Shown in pieces: positions 9,643 through 19,059 of a stretch of DNA of 64,000 nucleotides; positions within the stretch are counted from its first letter, which is position 1; the number at the start of each line of letters is the position of its first letter. The notes under the pieces were generated by a model that was given only the letters and a program-made list of their open reading frames with translations, made no database searches and had not been told where the DNA came from. The DNA lies in the NCBI GenBank assembly GCA_028017165.1, contig CM051525.1, positions 57,782,410-57,846,409 on the forward strand. Reading direction: 5' to 3'. The translations under genes were made by a program, and so were the position numbers. Source of the DNA: Herpetospermum pedunculosum (lineage: Eukaryota > Streptophyta > Magnoliopsida > Cucurbitales > Cucurbitaceae).

Positions 9643-9738
9643 ATTTAGTCTATATACTTGAATAAATGATGCAATTAATACTTGTTTTACGATTTAGTCT
9701 ATATACTTGAATAAATGATGCAATTAATACATTCAATT
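9643..9738 (+). repeat. Short tandem duplication next to the Pack-MULE
   Basis: ATTTAGTCTATATACTTGAA with the following AATGATGCAATTAATAC is present twice in tandem, starting at 9643 and near 9692. The first copy supplies the right target duplication. Confidence 0.75.
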
Positions 9739-9829
9739 TATTTTTTGTATTTTTTTAGTTCAAAAAGTCAAAACTCTTAGCATCAAATGAAAACTAGAAG
9801 AGCCCGAGCAAACTTGAAAATATTTTGAC

Positions 9830-9945
9830 TAATTTTTTTTTTTTTTTTTGCAACAATATTTTAATAAATACGAGATTGAACCCACAACCTCTTAGTCACG
9901 ACACAACCTTATGTCAATTGAGCTATGCTCGATTTGACAATATTT
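9830..9945 (-). mobile_element. tRNA-derived SINE
   Basis: On the minus strand: A-box-like GCATAGCTCAATTGAC, then GGTTGTGGGTTCAATC (B-box), ending in a poly(A) stretch (plus-strand T run at 9832-9850). Imperfect flanking repeats (AATATTTTGACTAAT and AATATTTGACCTAATT) fit a target duplication. A paralogous sequence near 11399-11425 has the same flanks without the insertion. Confidence 0.75.
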
Positions 9946-9982
9946 GACCTAATTAACATAAAGATATATTTGGCTTGATTAA

Positions 9983-10153
9983 TGTTAACAATTTACATTA
10001 TTCTTTGTGTATCTGTCATAGGGTTATTCGGTTATTATTTCAGTTTATTTTTTCTCTATATGTTTTGTTAAGGTCGTATAAATACATGTAACTCTCATTC
10101 TCATATATATATCGAAAATATTGAATAATATAATCCTGCATTATTTTACACAT
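9983..10153 (+). repeat. Copia LTR (5' LTR position), about 171 bp
   Basis: Starts TGTTAACA and ends TTTTACACA, directly followed by a primer-binding-site-like TGGTATTAGAGCC at 10154. It is clearly related to 16504-16671 (shared blocks TTGTTAAGGTCG/TTGTCAAGGTCGG and ATATAATCC). Confidence 0.65.
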
Positions 10154-10166
10154 GGTATTAGAGCCT
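10154..10166 (+). other. Variant primer binding site
   Basis: TGGTATTAGAGCC abuts the LTR end. It differs from the standard TGGTATCAGAGC by one base; this TTAGAG form occurs in several plant copia lineages. Confidence 0.6.
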
Positions 10167-10376
10167 CGTCTAAAATCTTAGGAAAACAAACCATTTTAAA
10201 CCCTAGGCGAGAGGAAAACAAATCATTTTAAACCCTAGGCCGGAGGCGTGTCGCCACTATCGCCGCCCAATTTCGTTCATCTGTTATTTTGTTCATCGAT
10301 CCATTTTTTGTCCAACTACTCCAAGAAAACCCCTCGCCATTCAGCCTCGTCCTCGAGTCGGGCCAGCCCAACCCAA

Positions 10377-10532
10377 ATAATCAAAGGCCCAAGCTTGGTC
10401 CAAGCCCAAGCTTTACTGGCCTCCACTAATAATCAAAGGCCCAAGCTTGGTCCAAGCCCAAGCTTTACTGGCCTCCACTAATAATCAAAGGCCCAAGCTT
10501 GGTCCAAGCCCAAGCTTTACTGGCCTCCACTA
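10377..10532 (+). repeat. 52-bp tandem repeat, three copies
   Basis: Unit begins near TAATCAAAGGCCCAAGCTT and ends ACTGGCCTCCACTA; the TCAAAGGCC marker falls at 10381, 10433 and 10485 (period exactly 52). The copies look identical. A larger GGCCCAA-rich stretch follows to about 10630. Confidence 0.9.
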
Positions 10533-10699
10533 CGGTTTAGATCAGACTTGGGCCAACCCGACACCTAAAATATAGGTCCATAGCCCAATTCATGGGCCTA
10601 ACACAATGGGTCAAATTTGGATCGGGCTTAAATTGGCTTTTCGATTCGAGCTTGGATTGACTCGATGAATAAAAAATATTTTTAAATATAAAGTTAATT

Positions 10700-10773
10700 G
10701 GATCCTAGCGGGGCTCGAACCCGCGACCTTCGGCTCATAAGACCAACACTCTAACCAACTGAGCTACGGGACC
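10700..10773 (-). tRNA. tRNA-Ile(TAT): tRNA-Ile(TAT)-like gene, copy 1
   Basis: A 74-nt cloverleaf on the minus strand: acceptor GGTCCCG, D arm with A-box TAGCTCAGTTGGTTAGA, anticodon loop CTTATGA (anticodon TAT), and T arm GCGGGTTCGAGCCCCGC (perfect stem). The 3' acceptor half is TAGGATC instead of the expected CGGGACC, leaving one C-A mismatch and G-T pairs, so it may be decaying. Two tRNA-like units lie downstream on the plus strand side, in the same order as at 48.8 and 60.8 kb. Confidence 0.75.
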
Positions 10774-10804
10774 TTTCAATTTGAGTGATTGTAATAAAAC
10801 ATTT

Positions 10805-10992
10805 TATGCAGTTGGCACAAGTGTGGGATCGACCCACACTCTGGGACAAGCAAGATAATGCGTCGAGCCGTTTAACCAGGTAGTTGTTTGATAACCACTT
10901 AAAATTTATGCACAAAGGCAGGGTCGAACCCCCATTTTGGGCTATCTAGGTAATGCACTCTGCCCGTTGCACCAAGTGGTTGTTTGATTAAA
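10805..10992 (-). mobile_element. Pair of tRNA-like SINE units upstream of tRNA-Ile, copy 1
   Basis: On the minus strand, unit A (about 10992-10905) has ACCACTTGGTGCAACGG and the B-box GGGGGTTCGACCCTGCC. Unit B (about 10904-10805) has ACTACCTGGTTAAACGG and GTGGGTCGATCCCAC. Both start with ATCAAACAAC and share a GCATTA-CT core, so they are diverged tandem copies of one tRNA-derived unit. Transcription would run toward the tRNA gene. Confidence 0.6.
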
Positions 10993-11190
10993 TGGAAGTG
11001 AGTAAAAAAAAAAGACTCTAGAAAGGACTTCATATCAATAGAGAGAGTTACCGACCATTTACAGGCCTCAAGGAGAATGTACCAAAAATCATTTGTTGCT
11101 CGTTCTACATATAGAACACACCATGAATATGAATTGCAAGATAGCGCAATTGGGCCTTCTTGTAGGAAGAATATCATCATAGAAAGTGTG
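10993..11190 (-). other. Conserved unidentified block next to the tRNA-like array, copy 1
   Basis: About 190 bp nearly identical to 49104-49290. On the minus strand it contains a hairpin (GTTCTA-TATG-TAGAAC) and ends in a run of ten T just before unit A, like a Pol III terminator. I could not match it to a known RNA. It may be a non-coding RNA or part of a repeat. Confidence 0.35.
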
Positions 11191-11439
11191 TTAATTTAAA
11201 GAATATATTGGTGGGAAAGTCCAATTATTTTCATCAACTTAGGTGTGGGTGAGTTAATTTAAACATTCTATTTCTTTTTTCGAGTTGAAGAACATGTGAG
11301 AGTAAGAATTCAAATCTCTCATTTTCATCTCATTTTCATCAACTTAGGTGTTTTACAAGATTTAACATCAAATGAAAACTAGAAGAGCAAGGACAAACTT
11401 GAAAATATTTGGCCTAATTAACATGAAGATATGACAAAA

Positions 11440-11602
11440 CCTTTGTTTCCTCCCAATTTTCTCATTAGAATTGAATGCTTATATACAACCTAATTAAGTT
11501 AACCCTAATTTCCTAAAATATATATGTAATAAGATAAATGCATAAACATAATTTCCTAAGATAAATAAATCACTGATACTCTCCCTCAAATTGGAGCAGG
11601 AA
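11440..11602 (-). repeat. Copia 3' LTR fragment and polypurine tract (minus strand)
   Basis: The plus strand has AATTTCCTAAGATAAATAAA followed by CTCTCCCTCAAATTGG; reversed, this is a typical polypurine tract (CCAATTTGAGGGAGAG) joined to an LTR. Related copies are at 22470-22625 and 50402-50557. Confidence 0.5.
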
Positions 11603-12544
11603 GGATCACAAATGCCCAACTTGAAAATAAAGTGAAAATAAGGTAAAAATTATGGTAAAAAAAATTTACAGCCTCCGAACGCGGGTCAATCGGTGTTGCA
11701 AAATTCAGGTCGATGCCCACATGACATCTTTAATTTCGATGCAAGTGTTTGAGAAAGAGTTAAACAAAGGAAGAAACTCGGTGTGGCAACTACAAAGCAA
11801 AAGAAAACAATAAAGTCTTGGAGATGCTCCGGGATAATAGTGATCTCTTCCGCGACGAGATATATTTTTTTTATTCAACTTTTGGCTGCCTTTTATAGTC
11901 CTCAAGATCTAAGCTTGACAACTTCTAAAACTTTCTAGAATCTTCTACCATCTGTCCAAAGTGTGGGCGCATTTCCATAGCAATTTGGATATTTGAATGA
12001 TATTTTAAAATTTTGAGACCAAAATAAGATTTAAATCTCTTTCGAAAAAAATTTAAACGTTACCCTCAAAGATTTATTTCCACACACAGAGAGCGACCTA
12101 GTAATTTATTATTACTTTTTTTTTACAACACGTGAGAGTGAGGGATTGAACTTGTGACCACTTGATCACTCGTTTATACAATATATCAAATGAACTATGT
12201 TCATATTGATAAACAACTAGAGATTTTAGAGATGGTAATATTCACTTCTCTTTATTATAACCCTATACATTCGAATTCACGAAAGTACTAACAAAAAATG
12301 ATTTTAAATTAATAAGTCATTCAAAAATTGGAATTTGATTATTAATTTATTAAAGGATAATGCTCCCGCCAAAAAAAAATAAGCCTGATTAGAATTCCTC
12401 ACTGGCAATAGCAATATAAATATAGTAGAAGAAAATTTATATTTTATTGAGACCAAAATCAGATTTAAATCCTAAAATCATATTAATTTTAGAGATTGTA
12501 ATTTTTAGAAAAAGATTCTACTTCAAGTAAGTATACTACAAAAT
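11603..12544. other. Non-coding stretch with a degenerate SINE
   Basis: The first 170 bases repeat sequence at 22640-22770 (GCAGCCTC then CGATGCCCACATGACATC). At about 12115-12210 a minus-strand SINE remnant has the B-box-like region seen on the plus strand as GGGATTGAACTTGTGACC. Nothing else recognisable. Confidence 0.5.
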
Positions 12545-12744
12545 TATTTGAAATTAAACCATTCGAAAAATAGAAATTTTATTTTAGATTTATTAAAAGG
12601 CCGGGTAGTGTTCGCGCCAAAACATAAAACCCAATCGGAGAAGATATTAGAATTGTTGGTTGTAGTTCAAGTATTTATTCCTCACTGGCAAGCCAATAGC
12701 TTAAGAAAAATTCAAGATTTAATTTTTTTAATCATTTTTCAGCT

Positions 12745-13716
12745 ATGAAGAAACCCTCTACAGATTGTCGCCAACCTCTTAGGCCGAAGAGGGTCATTCT
12801 CAAAATCACAAAGAAGACAATCAAAATTCAGAGGATCAATACTTTCGAGGTCGGTTTCGAAAATTCTCACGGTTCGTCCTGGTCTCGGGGTCGTCTTCTC
12901 GGCAAAGGCGGCTTCGGTTCTGTTTTCTTGGCTCAAGTTAACACAGATAACTCTTTCATCGATTCACTTTCTCACGATCACCTTCTTCCCGGTTCTCTAA
13001 TCGCCGTCAAATCTTCGCTCGTGGAAGATTCTTCTACGCTTCAGTTTGAGAAGAAGGTATTCGATGATTTGATGTCTTGCCCTAATGTAGTCCGATGTTA
13101 TGGAGATGAGATTACAAAAAGTACATCCGGCAAACAAGTTTACAATTTACTCTTGGAGTATTGTTCTGGAGGTAGTTTGCATGATCATATTGTTAATTCC
13201 AAACCCAACGGCGGGATGCCGGAGTTGGAAGTTCGACGATATACGAGAGACATTGTAAATGGAATTGCCTGTATTCATGGTAGCGGATATACTCATTGTG
13301 ATATTAAGCCAGAAAACATACTTCTAAACCCGAGTGTCGATTATTATGGAGGTCATTGTTTGGCGGCGAAGATAGCTGATTTTGGACTGGCAAAGAAGAC
13401 GACGAATGTGGTGAGCATTGACGAGGATGAGATTAGAGGGACGGTGCCATACATGGCGCCGGAGACGTTGAGGGATAGTTACATGGATTGGCCGGTTGAC
13501 ATATGGGGAGTTGGATGCGTGGTGTTTGAGATGTTGACGGGAAAACAAGTGAGGAATTCTATAGCGTTTGATGTAAATGGATTATCTGCTATGGCAATTG
13601 ATTTCTTGAGAAAATGTTTCATTAGAAATCCTTACAAAAGATTTCCGGCATGCTTGTTGCTTGATCATCCTTTTATTTATCATTTTCATGATCCCTTTGA
13701 AAACAGCCTTATTTAA
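12745..13716 (+). CDS. MAPKKK-like serine/threonine protein kinase, single exon
   Basis: A 323-residue kinase, the only intact host protein gene here. Motifs: glycine loop GKGGFGSV (53-60), catalytic lysine K89 in AVKS, catalytic loop HCDIKPEN (184-191, Asp186), DFG (212-214), GTVPYMAPE in the activation segment (232-240) and DIWGVGC (252-258). The HCD variant, intronless form and short N-terminus fit plant MEKK-type MAPKKKs such as the ABA-induced MAPKKK17/18 group, which activate a MAPK kinase; function is inferred. After MLTGK the chain jumps via FDVNGL to AIDFLRKCF, about 18 residues shorter than relatives, so subdomain X is missing. All catalytic residues are present. It lies between two copia LTRs in transposon-rich DNA. 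Confidence 0.88.
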   Translation: MKKPSTDCRQPLRPKRVILKITKKTIKIQRINTFEVGFENSHGSSWSRGRLLGKGGFGSVFLAQVNTDNSFIDSLSHDHLLPGSLIAVKSSLVEDSSTLQFEKKVFDDLMSCPNVVRCYGDEITKSTSGKQVYNLLLEYCSGGSLHDHIVNSKPNGGMPELEVRRYTRDIVNGIACIHGSGYTHCDIKPENILLNPSVDYYGGHCLAAKIADFGLAKKTTNVVSIDEDEIRGTVPYMAPETLRDSYMDWPVDIWGVGCVVFEMLTGKQVRNSIAFDVNGLSAMAIDFLRKCFIRNPYKRFPACLLLDHPFIYHFHDPFENSLI

Positions 13717-14690
13717 TTATATTGATGTATTCTCTTTATTTGTATATTTGAAGATTTGAATATATGAACATTTTGGGTCTTGATTTCTCCTCCATTATTG
13801 TTGTTGTAGTTTGGGCTTCTTCATGCTGAATCGATTAATATATATATATTTGATATATATATTTGACAACATGCAGAGTGAGAATTAAAACATTTGATCT
13901 CTTGGTTAATATAGTTCACACATTATGTCTATGTTAATGCTGGTGGTCGTAATTGACATCTACAACTTCCATTCACTTAAGAAGTTCAATTCCCAAACAT
14001 TATTGTATTAAAATAAAAAAAAATTAAGTGTCATAACCAATTCGGTTTTTTGTTTTTAAAATTTTAAAAACATTTTTTAAATTCTTTAGAAAAACAAAAA
14101 ACTAAAAGAAAAAAAAAAGTTTTAAAAAATGTGTTTCCATTTTCCGTTTTCTGTTTTTTTTTTTTTTTTAATAAACCTTACTTTTTAATTATTCTTTAGA
14201 AAAACACTTTTAAAATAAGTTAAATTATATAAAATATCTTTGAACTTTGAGGAATGTTCCAATTATATACTTGACTTTGAAAGTTTTTGGTTTTAACACT
14301 TAAATTTCAAATTAATTGCTTAAAAAATTATCCTTAAAAGATATATTTATATAGAACATTTGTGGTCAATAATATTCAAAGTTTGAAACAAGTTGCTGGT
14401 TTTAGCTATGAAATAATATTATAAAAATGGTTTGCTATTCATTTATAAAAAAGTATAAAAAAAATAAAAAAATGATCAAACATGACTTTTCTTTTTTTCT
14501 TTTTGTTGAGAAAAAAAACTGAAAACTAAAAACAGTCAAACAACTAACAAAATCTAAATTTTAACAACTAACGAAATCAAAATTTTAGAGTAAAAATCAA
14601 TGATAATTGAGTATTTAAAGAATAGAAATTGTAACCAATTTAAAGTAAAATAATTAAAAATATAGCATTTTCTTAAAAAAATTGCGGATA
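13717..14690. other. AT-rich stretch after the kinase; degenerate SINE
   Basis: The kinase 3' end is expected in the first 100 bases (AT-rich, TTTGTATATTTGAAG). At about 13860-13935 a degenerate minus-strand SINE-like sequence is seen (GACAACATGCAGAGTGAG and a TTGATCTCTTGGTTAATATAG region). The rest to 14690 is homopolymer-rich, with no gene. Confidence 0.45.
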
Positions 14691-14694
14691 TGGC

Positions 14695-14890
14695 AATTTC
14701 TATCACGGATAGAAGTTTATCGTTGATAGAAGTCTATCGCTGATAATAGTCTTTTTTTTATAGAATTTTGTCAGTGATAATAGTCTATGAGTGATATAAG
14801 TCTATCACTCATAAAAGTATATCAGTAATAGTCATAAAGTCTATCAGTAATAGTCATAAAGTCTATCAGTGATAGTCACTGATTTTTTTG
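14695..14890 (+). repeat. Short interspersed TCTATCAGTGATAG-type repeat cluster
   Basis: About ten degenerate copies of a GATAGAAGTCTATC / GTCTATCAGTGATAG unit, partly self-complementary. It is followed by GTCATATTTGCAAAAAAG, an association I know from cucurbit repeats. Confidence 0.65.
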
Positions 14891-15170
14891 TCATATTTGC
14901 AAAAAAGTTTTAAACTTTGTTAAATTTGCAATTATTTTGGGCTTGGTTGTTGTTTGTGCAACCAACCCATTTAAAGAAGGGAAAACCAGAGGAATGTCTA
15001 CAATAAAAAACGGTTAATGAAAAATGTTCAAGTACGTGTTTTCTTTGGAAAGAATGTCTAGAGATTTTTTAGGACAAATCTATTTAAGTGATTTCTCCAT
15101 TATACCCTTCTAGGATTCACTTTTTTTTAAAAAAAAAATAGGTTTGGAATTAGTTTAATTTATTTTTAAA

Positions 15171-15540
15171 TTAAATTAATTTTAATAGTTTATTTGGTGA
15201 GCTGGATAATTTCACGTAAAAATAAACCGTTTTTCTTTTTCCGTTAACTAACGTCAGCCATTTTGTATCTTCATATGTTGCTGTGAGTAGATCCGACACT
15301 AACACCCTCTGTCGGGTATACGCTAGGACACACCCGTGGGTATATACAGTCATTGCGCACCAGAAAAAACGGTAAGGTATACAGTTGGAGCCTGCGTGTG
15401 TAATTACTAGTTCCATTATTTTTGTAAATCTTTCCCTAAAAATAGGGATCAGACAATACACAATCCACCCCTACAGATGAGGAGATATCGGTCAAAATCC
15501 CTTAGTTTTAAACAACAATACCCCTGAAATTATGCAATGT
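15171..15540. other. Non-coding stretch before the mudrA-like remnant
   Basis: The minus-strand frame here matches nothing I recognise. It may be leader sequence of the element whose transposase remnant starts at 15666. Confidence 0.3.
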
Positions 15541-15665
15541 CTTACATTTTGGAGAATCAAATCTTCAACCTTACGTTTTTTTTTTTACGTTTCCCTTTTC
15601 CATCGTGCTTTTTCCCTCATCCTTTTCGAGTTCTTCTGCATTGTTCCACCACACAACAACAAACC

Positions 15666-15944
15666 ATGTCGTCTCTTTCTATTATGGTGACATTTGATGA
15701 GATTTGGAACGAAATGAACCAATACATAAATTATAAAACTTGCAGAGTTGTGGTCCCCCCGAATTCTACACTTGTGGAATTCACCAATTCAATCAAGGCT
15801 CTAGATCTGGATTCCCACCACACAATTTCACGGTTGTCCCTCTTTCGGAACGACACTGACAAATCTTTGATTACGAAAATGAGGAAAAATAGGTTAACAA
15901 CGTATAAATCCAATCTATTTTTTATATTCTGGGACTTCAACTGA
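15666..15944 (+). pseudogene. MuDR-type transposase N-terminal remnant
   Basis: From the ATG at 15666 the frame reads MSSLSIMVTFDEIWNEMNQY, an INYKTCRVVVPPN segment, then SRLSLFRNDTDKSLITKM. The opening resembles the N-terminal start of plant mudrA-like proteins (a surface-sheet domain before the zinc-binding and catalytic regions). The last part is related to 29511-29720 inside a MULE with a 9-bp target duplication, which supports the call. It is cut short and runs into tandem repeats; no catalytic DDE region follows. Non-functional remnant. Confidence 0.5.
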
Positions 15945-16380
15945 ATCTCTCAAAAAAAGGATCACCACCTATTATCCAGATTTTTTGAAATCTTGGAGCT
16001 ATCCGTGATTTTAATTCAAACAAATCACCTGTTTAACAAAAAAATTCCAACTCCCGATGAAGGTAAAACCCTAACCCCTTTTAACCGTCTATTTTTTATA
16101 TTCTGGGACTTCAACTGAATCCCTCAAAAAAATGGATCACCACCTATTATACAGATTTTTTGAAATCTTGGAGTTATTCGTGATTTTAATTCAAACAAAT
16201 CACTTGTTTAACAAAAAAAAAAAAAATCAACTCCCGCTGAAGGTAAAACCATAGACCCCTTGTAACCGTCTATTTTTTATATTTTGGGACTTCAACTGAA
16301 TCCCTCCAAAAAAGGGATCACCACCTATTATCCAGATTTTTTGAAATCTTGGTGTTATCCGTGATTTTGTGCGCCTCTGT
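15911..16380 (+). repeat. 174-181-bp tandem repeat, 2.6 copies
   Basis: The marker TATTCTGGGACTTCAACTGA recurs at about 15924, 16098 and 16279. Units also share GGATCACCACCTATTAT and AACTCCCG-TGAAGGTAAAACC. Confidence 0.88.
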
Positions 16381-16486
16381 CCGCGCATCCTCACTCTAAT
16401 TTGTTTGTCCAGCTGTAATGTCGCATAAACTTCTGCATGTTCCGACCGTTATTTAGCAAACTCAATTTGGTCTCTCCACTACCAAA

Positions 16487-16671
16487 TTGAGTTTGAGGGA
16501 GGGTGTTAACGTAAATTAAGGAATTCATTATTTTTTCCTTATTTGTCATAGGTTATTCTATCATTATTTCGGTTTATTCTTTTCTTATTTGTTTTGTCAA
16601 GGTCGGTATATATAACCATGTAACTTCCATTATCATATATCGAATATACTGAATTATATAATCCCGTATTA
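16487..16671 (+). repeat. Polypurine tract and copia 3' LTR, end truncated by LINE sequence
   Basis: GAGTTTGAGGGAGGG immediately precedes TGTTAACG at 16504, the standard arrangement before a copia 3' LTR. The LTR is related to 9983-10153. It ends at about 16671, where the LINE reading frame begins without a clear LTR end or target duplication. Confidence 0.6.
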
Positions 16672-18006
16672 TTTAAACTCCCAAAGACCCTACTTTCGGA
16701 ATGCAATAGTTTGATGGCAAGATTCTTGTGGAATAGTGTGAAGGGGCATAAAAAGATTCATTGGGCTAAGTGGAATAGGCTTTGTGTGTCAAAGTTTAAA
16801 GGAGGTCTTGGCTTTCGGAACCTTGAGCTATTTAACCAAGCGTTGTTGGCTAAACAATGCTGGAGGATCCTAAATAACCCGAGTTCCCTTCTGTCCAAGG
16901 TGCTTCGTGGTAAATATTTTAAGGATTCATGTTTCTTAAGGGCGGGGAAGAAGTATAATGCCTCGTTTGTGTCGAAGAGTCTTTTATGGAGGCGTGATCT
17001 TCTCAACAAAGAGATTAGATGGCGGATAGGAGACGGGAAAAGTGTTTGTGTGACTGATAAGTGGATCCCAAGACCAACCAAGTTTCGTTTACTTCAACCT
17101 GTTGGGTAGAGCAACATCACCACAGTGGCCGAATTGATGCAGGATGGGGGTCAATGGGATAGTGAGCTTATTAATCTCAGTTGTGATCCCGAGGATGCAA
17201 GGGCAATTTTGGGCATGCCTCTACCGAGAAGGGCGACGGAAGATCGGCTCATTTGGCACTATGAGAAGAAATTCTGGGGCATGGATTGGCCAAAGGAGGT
17301 GATTAATTTTGATGATCTTCTCTTTTGGTTTCTTACACATCTAACTGAGGTTGAAATGGAACGTTTCCTAGTGATGGTGTGGTCTTTGTAGAATCGAAGG
17401 AATAAAGATGTTTTTCAGCAACTGGAAAGGGATGATGCTGGTGGAGGGAGTGTGTGGGAATGGGTACTGGATTATACACATTTGTTCACCGAGCTTTAGG
17501 GGCGTGTAGGGCCCTCTCCGCCTGTGCGAGTTCGGCTGGAATGTAGGTGGAAACCACCGTCGGTGGACATCATAAAAGTCAATACAGATGTAACACCCAG
17601 GAAGGGGGAGGGAAGGTGTGCGATATCAACAATTCTTCAAAATGAAAAGGGAGAGGTTATGCTTACCTTTACCAATTTCTGCGAAAATCTAGCGGAGATG
17701 GATGTGTTGGGGGATGTAGCAGTCCGAGAAGGGATGATTATTGCAACAGAGGCGGGGTTCTGAGCTATTGAGATGGGGACAGACTCGCTGAGAGTTGTTA
17801 GTCTGCTACAAAATAAAAATTTAGAAGAAATTTCAGAGGTGGGGATGATTGTGACGGAAGTTTGGGAGCAAGCTTACCATTTTCGAAGTTGTGTTTTCAA
17901 CCATTGTCGTCGCCAAAGTAACAATCTGGCTCATGAGCTTGCTCCGTGGGCGGTGCGGAAGAAACAGTTTGTGGTGCTGATGGAGGAGGTTCTGATCGAT
18001 GTCTAG
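16672..18006 (+). pseudogene. LINE (L1-type) ORF2 C-terminal fragment with RNase H domain
   Basis: One frame throughout. It starts KLPKTLLSECNSLMARFLWN and continues WAKWNRLCVSKFKGGLGFRN, FNQALLAKQCWRIL and WRIGDGKSVCVTDKWIP, the usual post-RT region of plant LINEs. The end holds an RNase H-like domain: KPPSVDIIKVNTDVTP, then GTDSLRVVSLL and a C-terminal RQSNNLAHELA. In-frame stops are at 17107, 17389, 17497 and 17761, with a final TAG at 18004. There is no frameshift. The RT domain is absent, so this is a 5'-truncated dead copy. Confidence 0.85.
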
Positions 18007-18159
18007 GCTTGCTATGAACGGGAGCGTCGAGAGTTGATCGCTGGAGTTGAGGCTTCAATGGCAGCTAACCCCTATTGGCGTAAATACCCATCCGACTTCT
18101 TTTTTAATTTTCGCATTTCTTTAGTTATTATGTAATAATATATATATATTTTCCACAAT

Positions 18160-19050
18160 CAACATGAAAATAAGAAGAGCAAAGACAAACTTGAAGACCA
18201 AGGAAATACCAAAATGACCTTGAGTAATTTGAAACTCAACTCCAAGGGCAACTTTAAGATCATAAGATCATCAACATACAAAAGCAAATATTGTAAAAGA
18301 GCCTCCCTTAGCACAAACAAATAAGAATTATCAGCCAAGAAGGCAATTCTCACCCCGCATTAATTAAACACTTTTGCAAACAAAAAGAAGGCAATGAAAC
18401 CAAACGTTAATAAATATGGTGAAACGTTCAAACCAAGCACGAGGAACTTGCTTTAAACTATAAATGAACATGTTGAGTTTACAAACGTAATAGAATGAGA
18501 AGCATCTTTGAAACTGGGGATGCACCATACAAACATTTTCCTTAAGTATGAACAATGAATCGATGTTTGCGTTCAGCAACCCCATTTTGCTCTGGTAGGA
18601 CAAGAACGTTGATGAATTACACTTTTAGTAGAAAAATAATCATAGAGGGAGCCATCACCTCCCCATCAGAACGAAAGAATTTTAAAGAGAAGACAAGTTC
18701 TCAATGGTACAAAATGCTTGATAACAGTAGTAACATAAGATTTAGCCACCAAAGAAAAGATCCACTATACTTGCTAAAATAATCAACAAAGCTAATATAA
18801 TAACGAAAGCCAGAGACAGAAACATGAGGTGACAGTCCCAAACATCACTATATAATAAAAAAAAACAAAGCTAATATAATAACGAAAGCCAGAGACAGAA
18901 ACATGAGGTCACAGTCCCAAACATCACTATATAATAAAAAAAAAATAAGAGGGTCATGAAAAACCGAGGTAGGCAAAGCAAAAGGGAGCTTTGTCATCTT
19001 TTCTTTCAAGCAACTAACACATTCACAACAATGTAGTTTAGTATCATGCA
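18160..19050 (-). pseudogene. Scrambled copia pol remnants
   Basis: On the minus strand, from right to left in the window: a gag-pre-integrase-like CECVSCLKEKMTKLPFALP (about 19040-18970), an integrase piece with EQNGVAERKHR (about 18590-18550), an RT piece with YVCKLN-IYSLKQVPRAWFERF (about 18480-18420), and LLLYVDDLMIL (about 18290-18240). The order is correct for copia pol, but large parts are missing and frames are broken. A 79-bp tandem duplication lies at 18785-18941. Confidence 0.75.
18785..18941 (+). repeat. 79-bp tandem duplication
   Basis: The segment starting CAAAGCTAATATAATAACG is at 18787 and 18866, with one substitution seen (GAGGTGACAG / GAGGTCACAG). Confidence 0.85.
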
Positions 19051-19059
19051 TAATGAGCA

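Noticed and set aside
10899..11180. 93-codon minus-strand frame repeated near 49.1 kb
   Set aside because: It spans the tRNA-like unit and the conserved block; the frame is incidental to a repeated non-coding segment.
15171..15461. 96-codon minus-strand frame
   Set aside because: Not related to any family I know; more likely transposon leader sequence.
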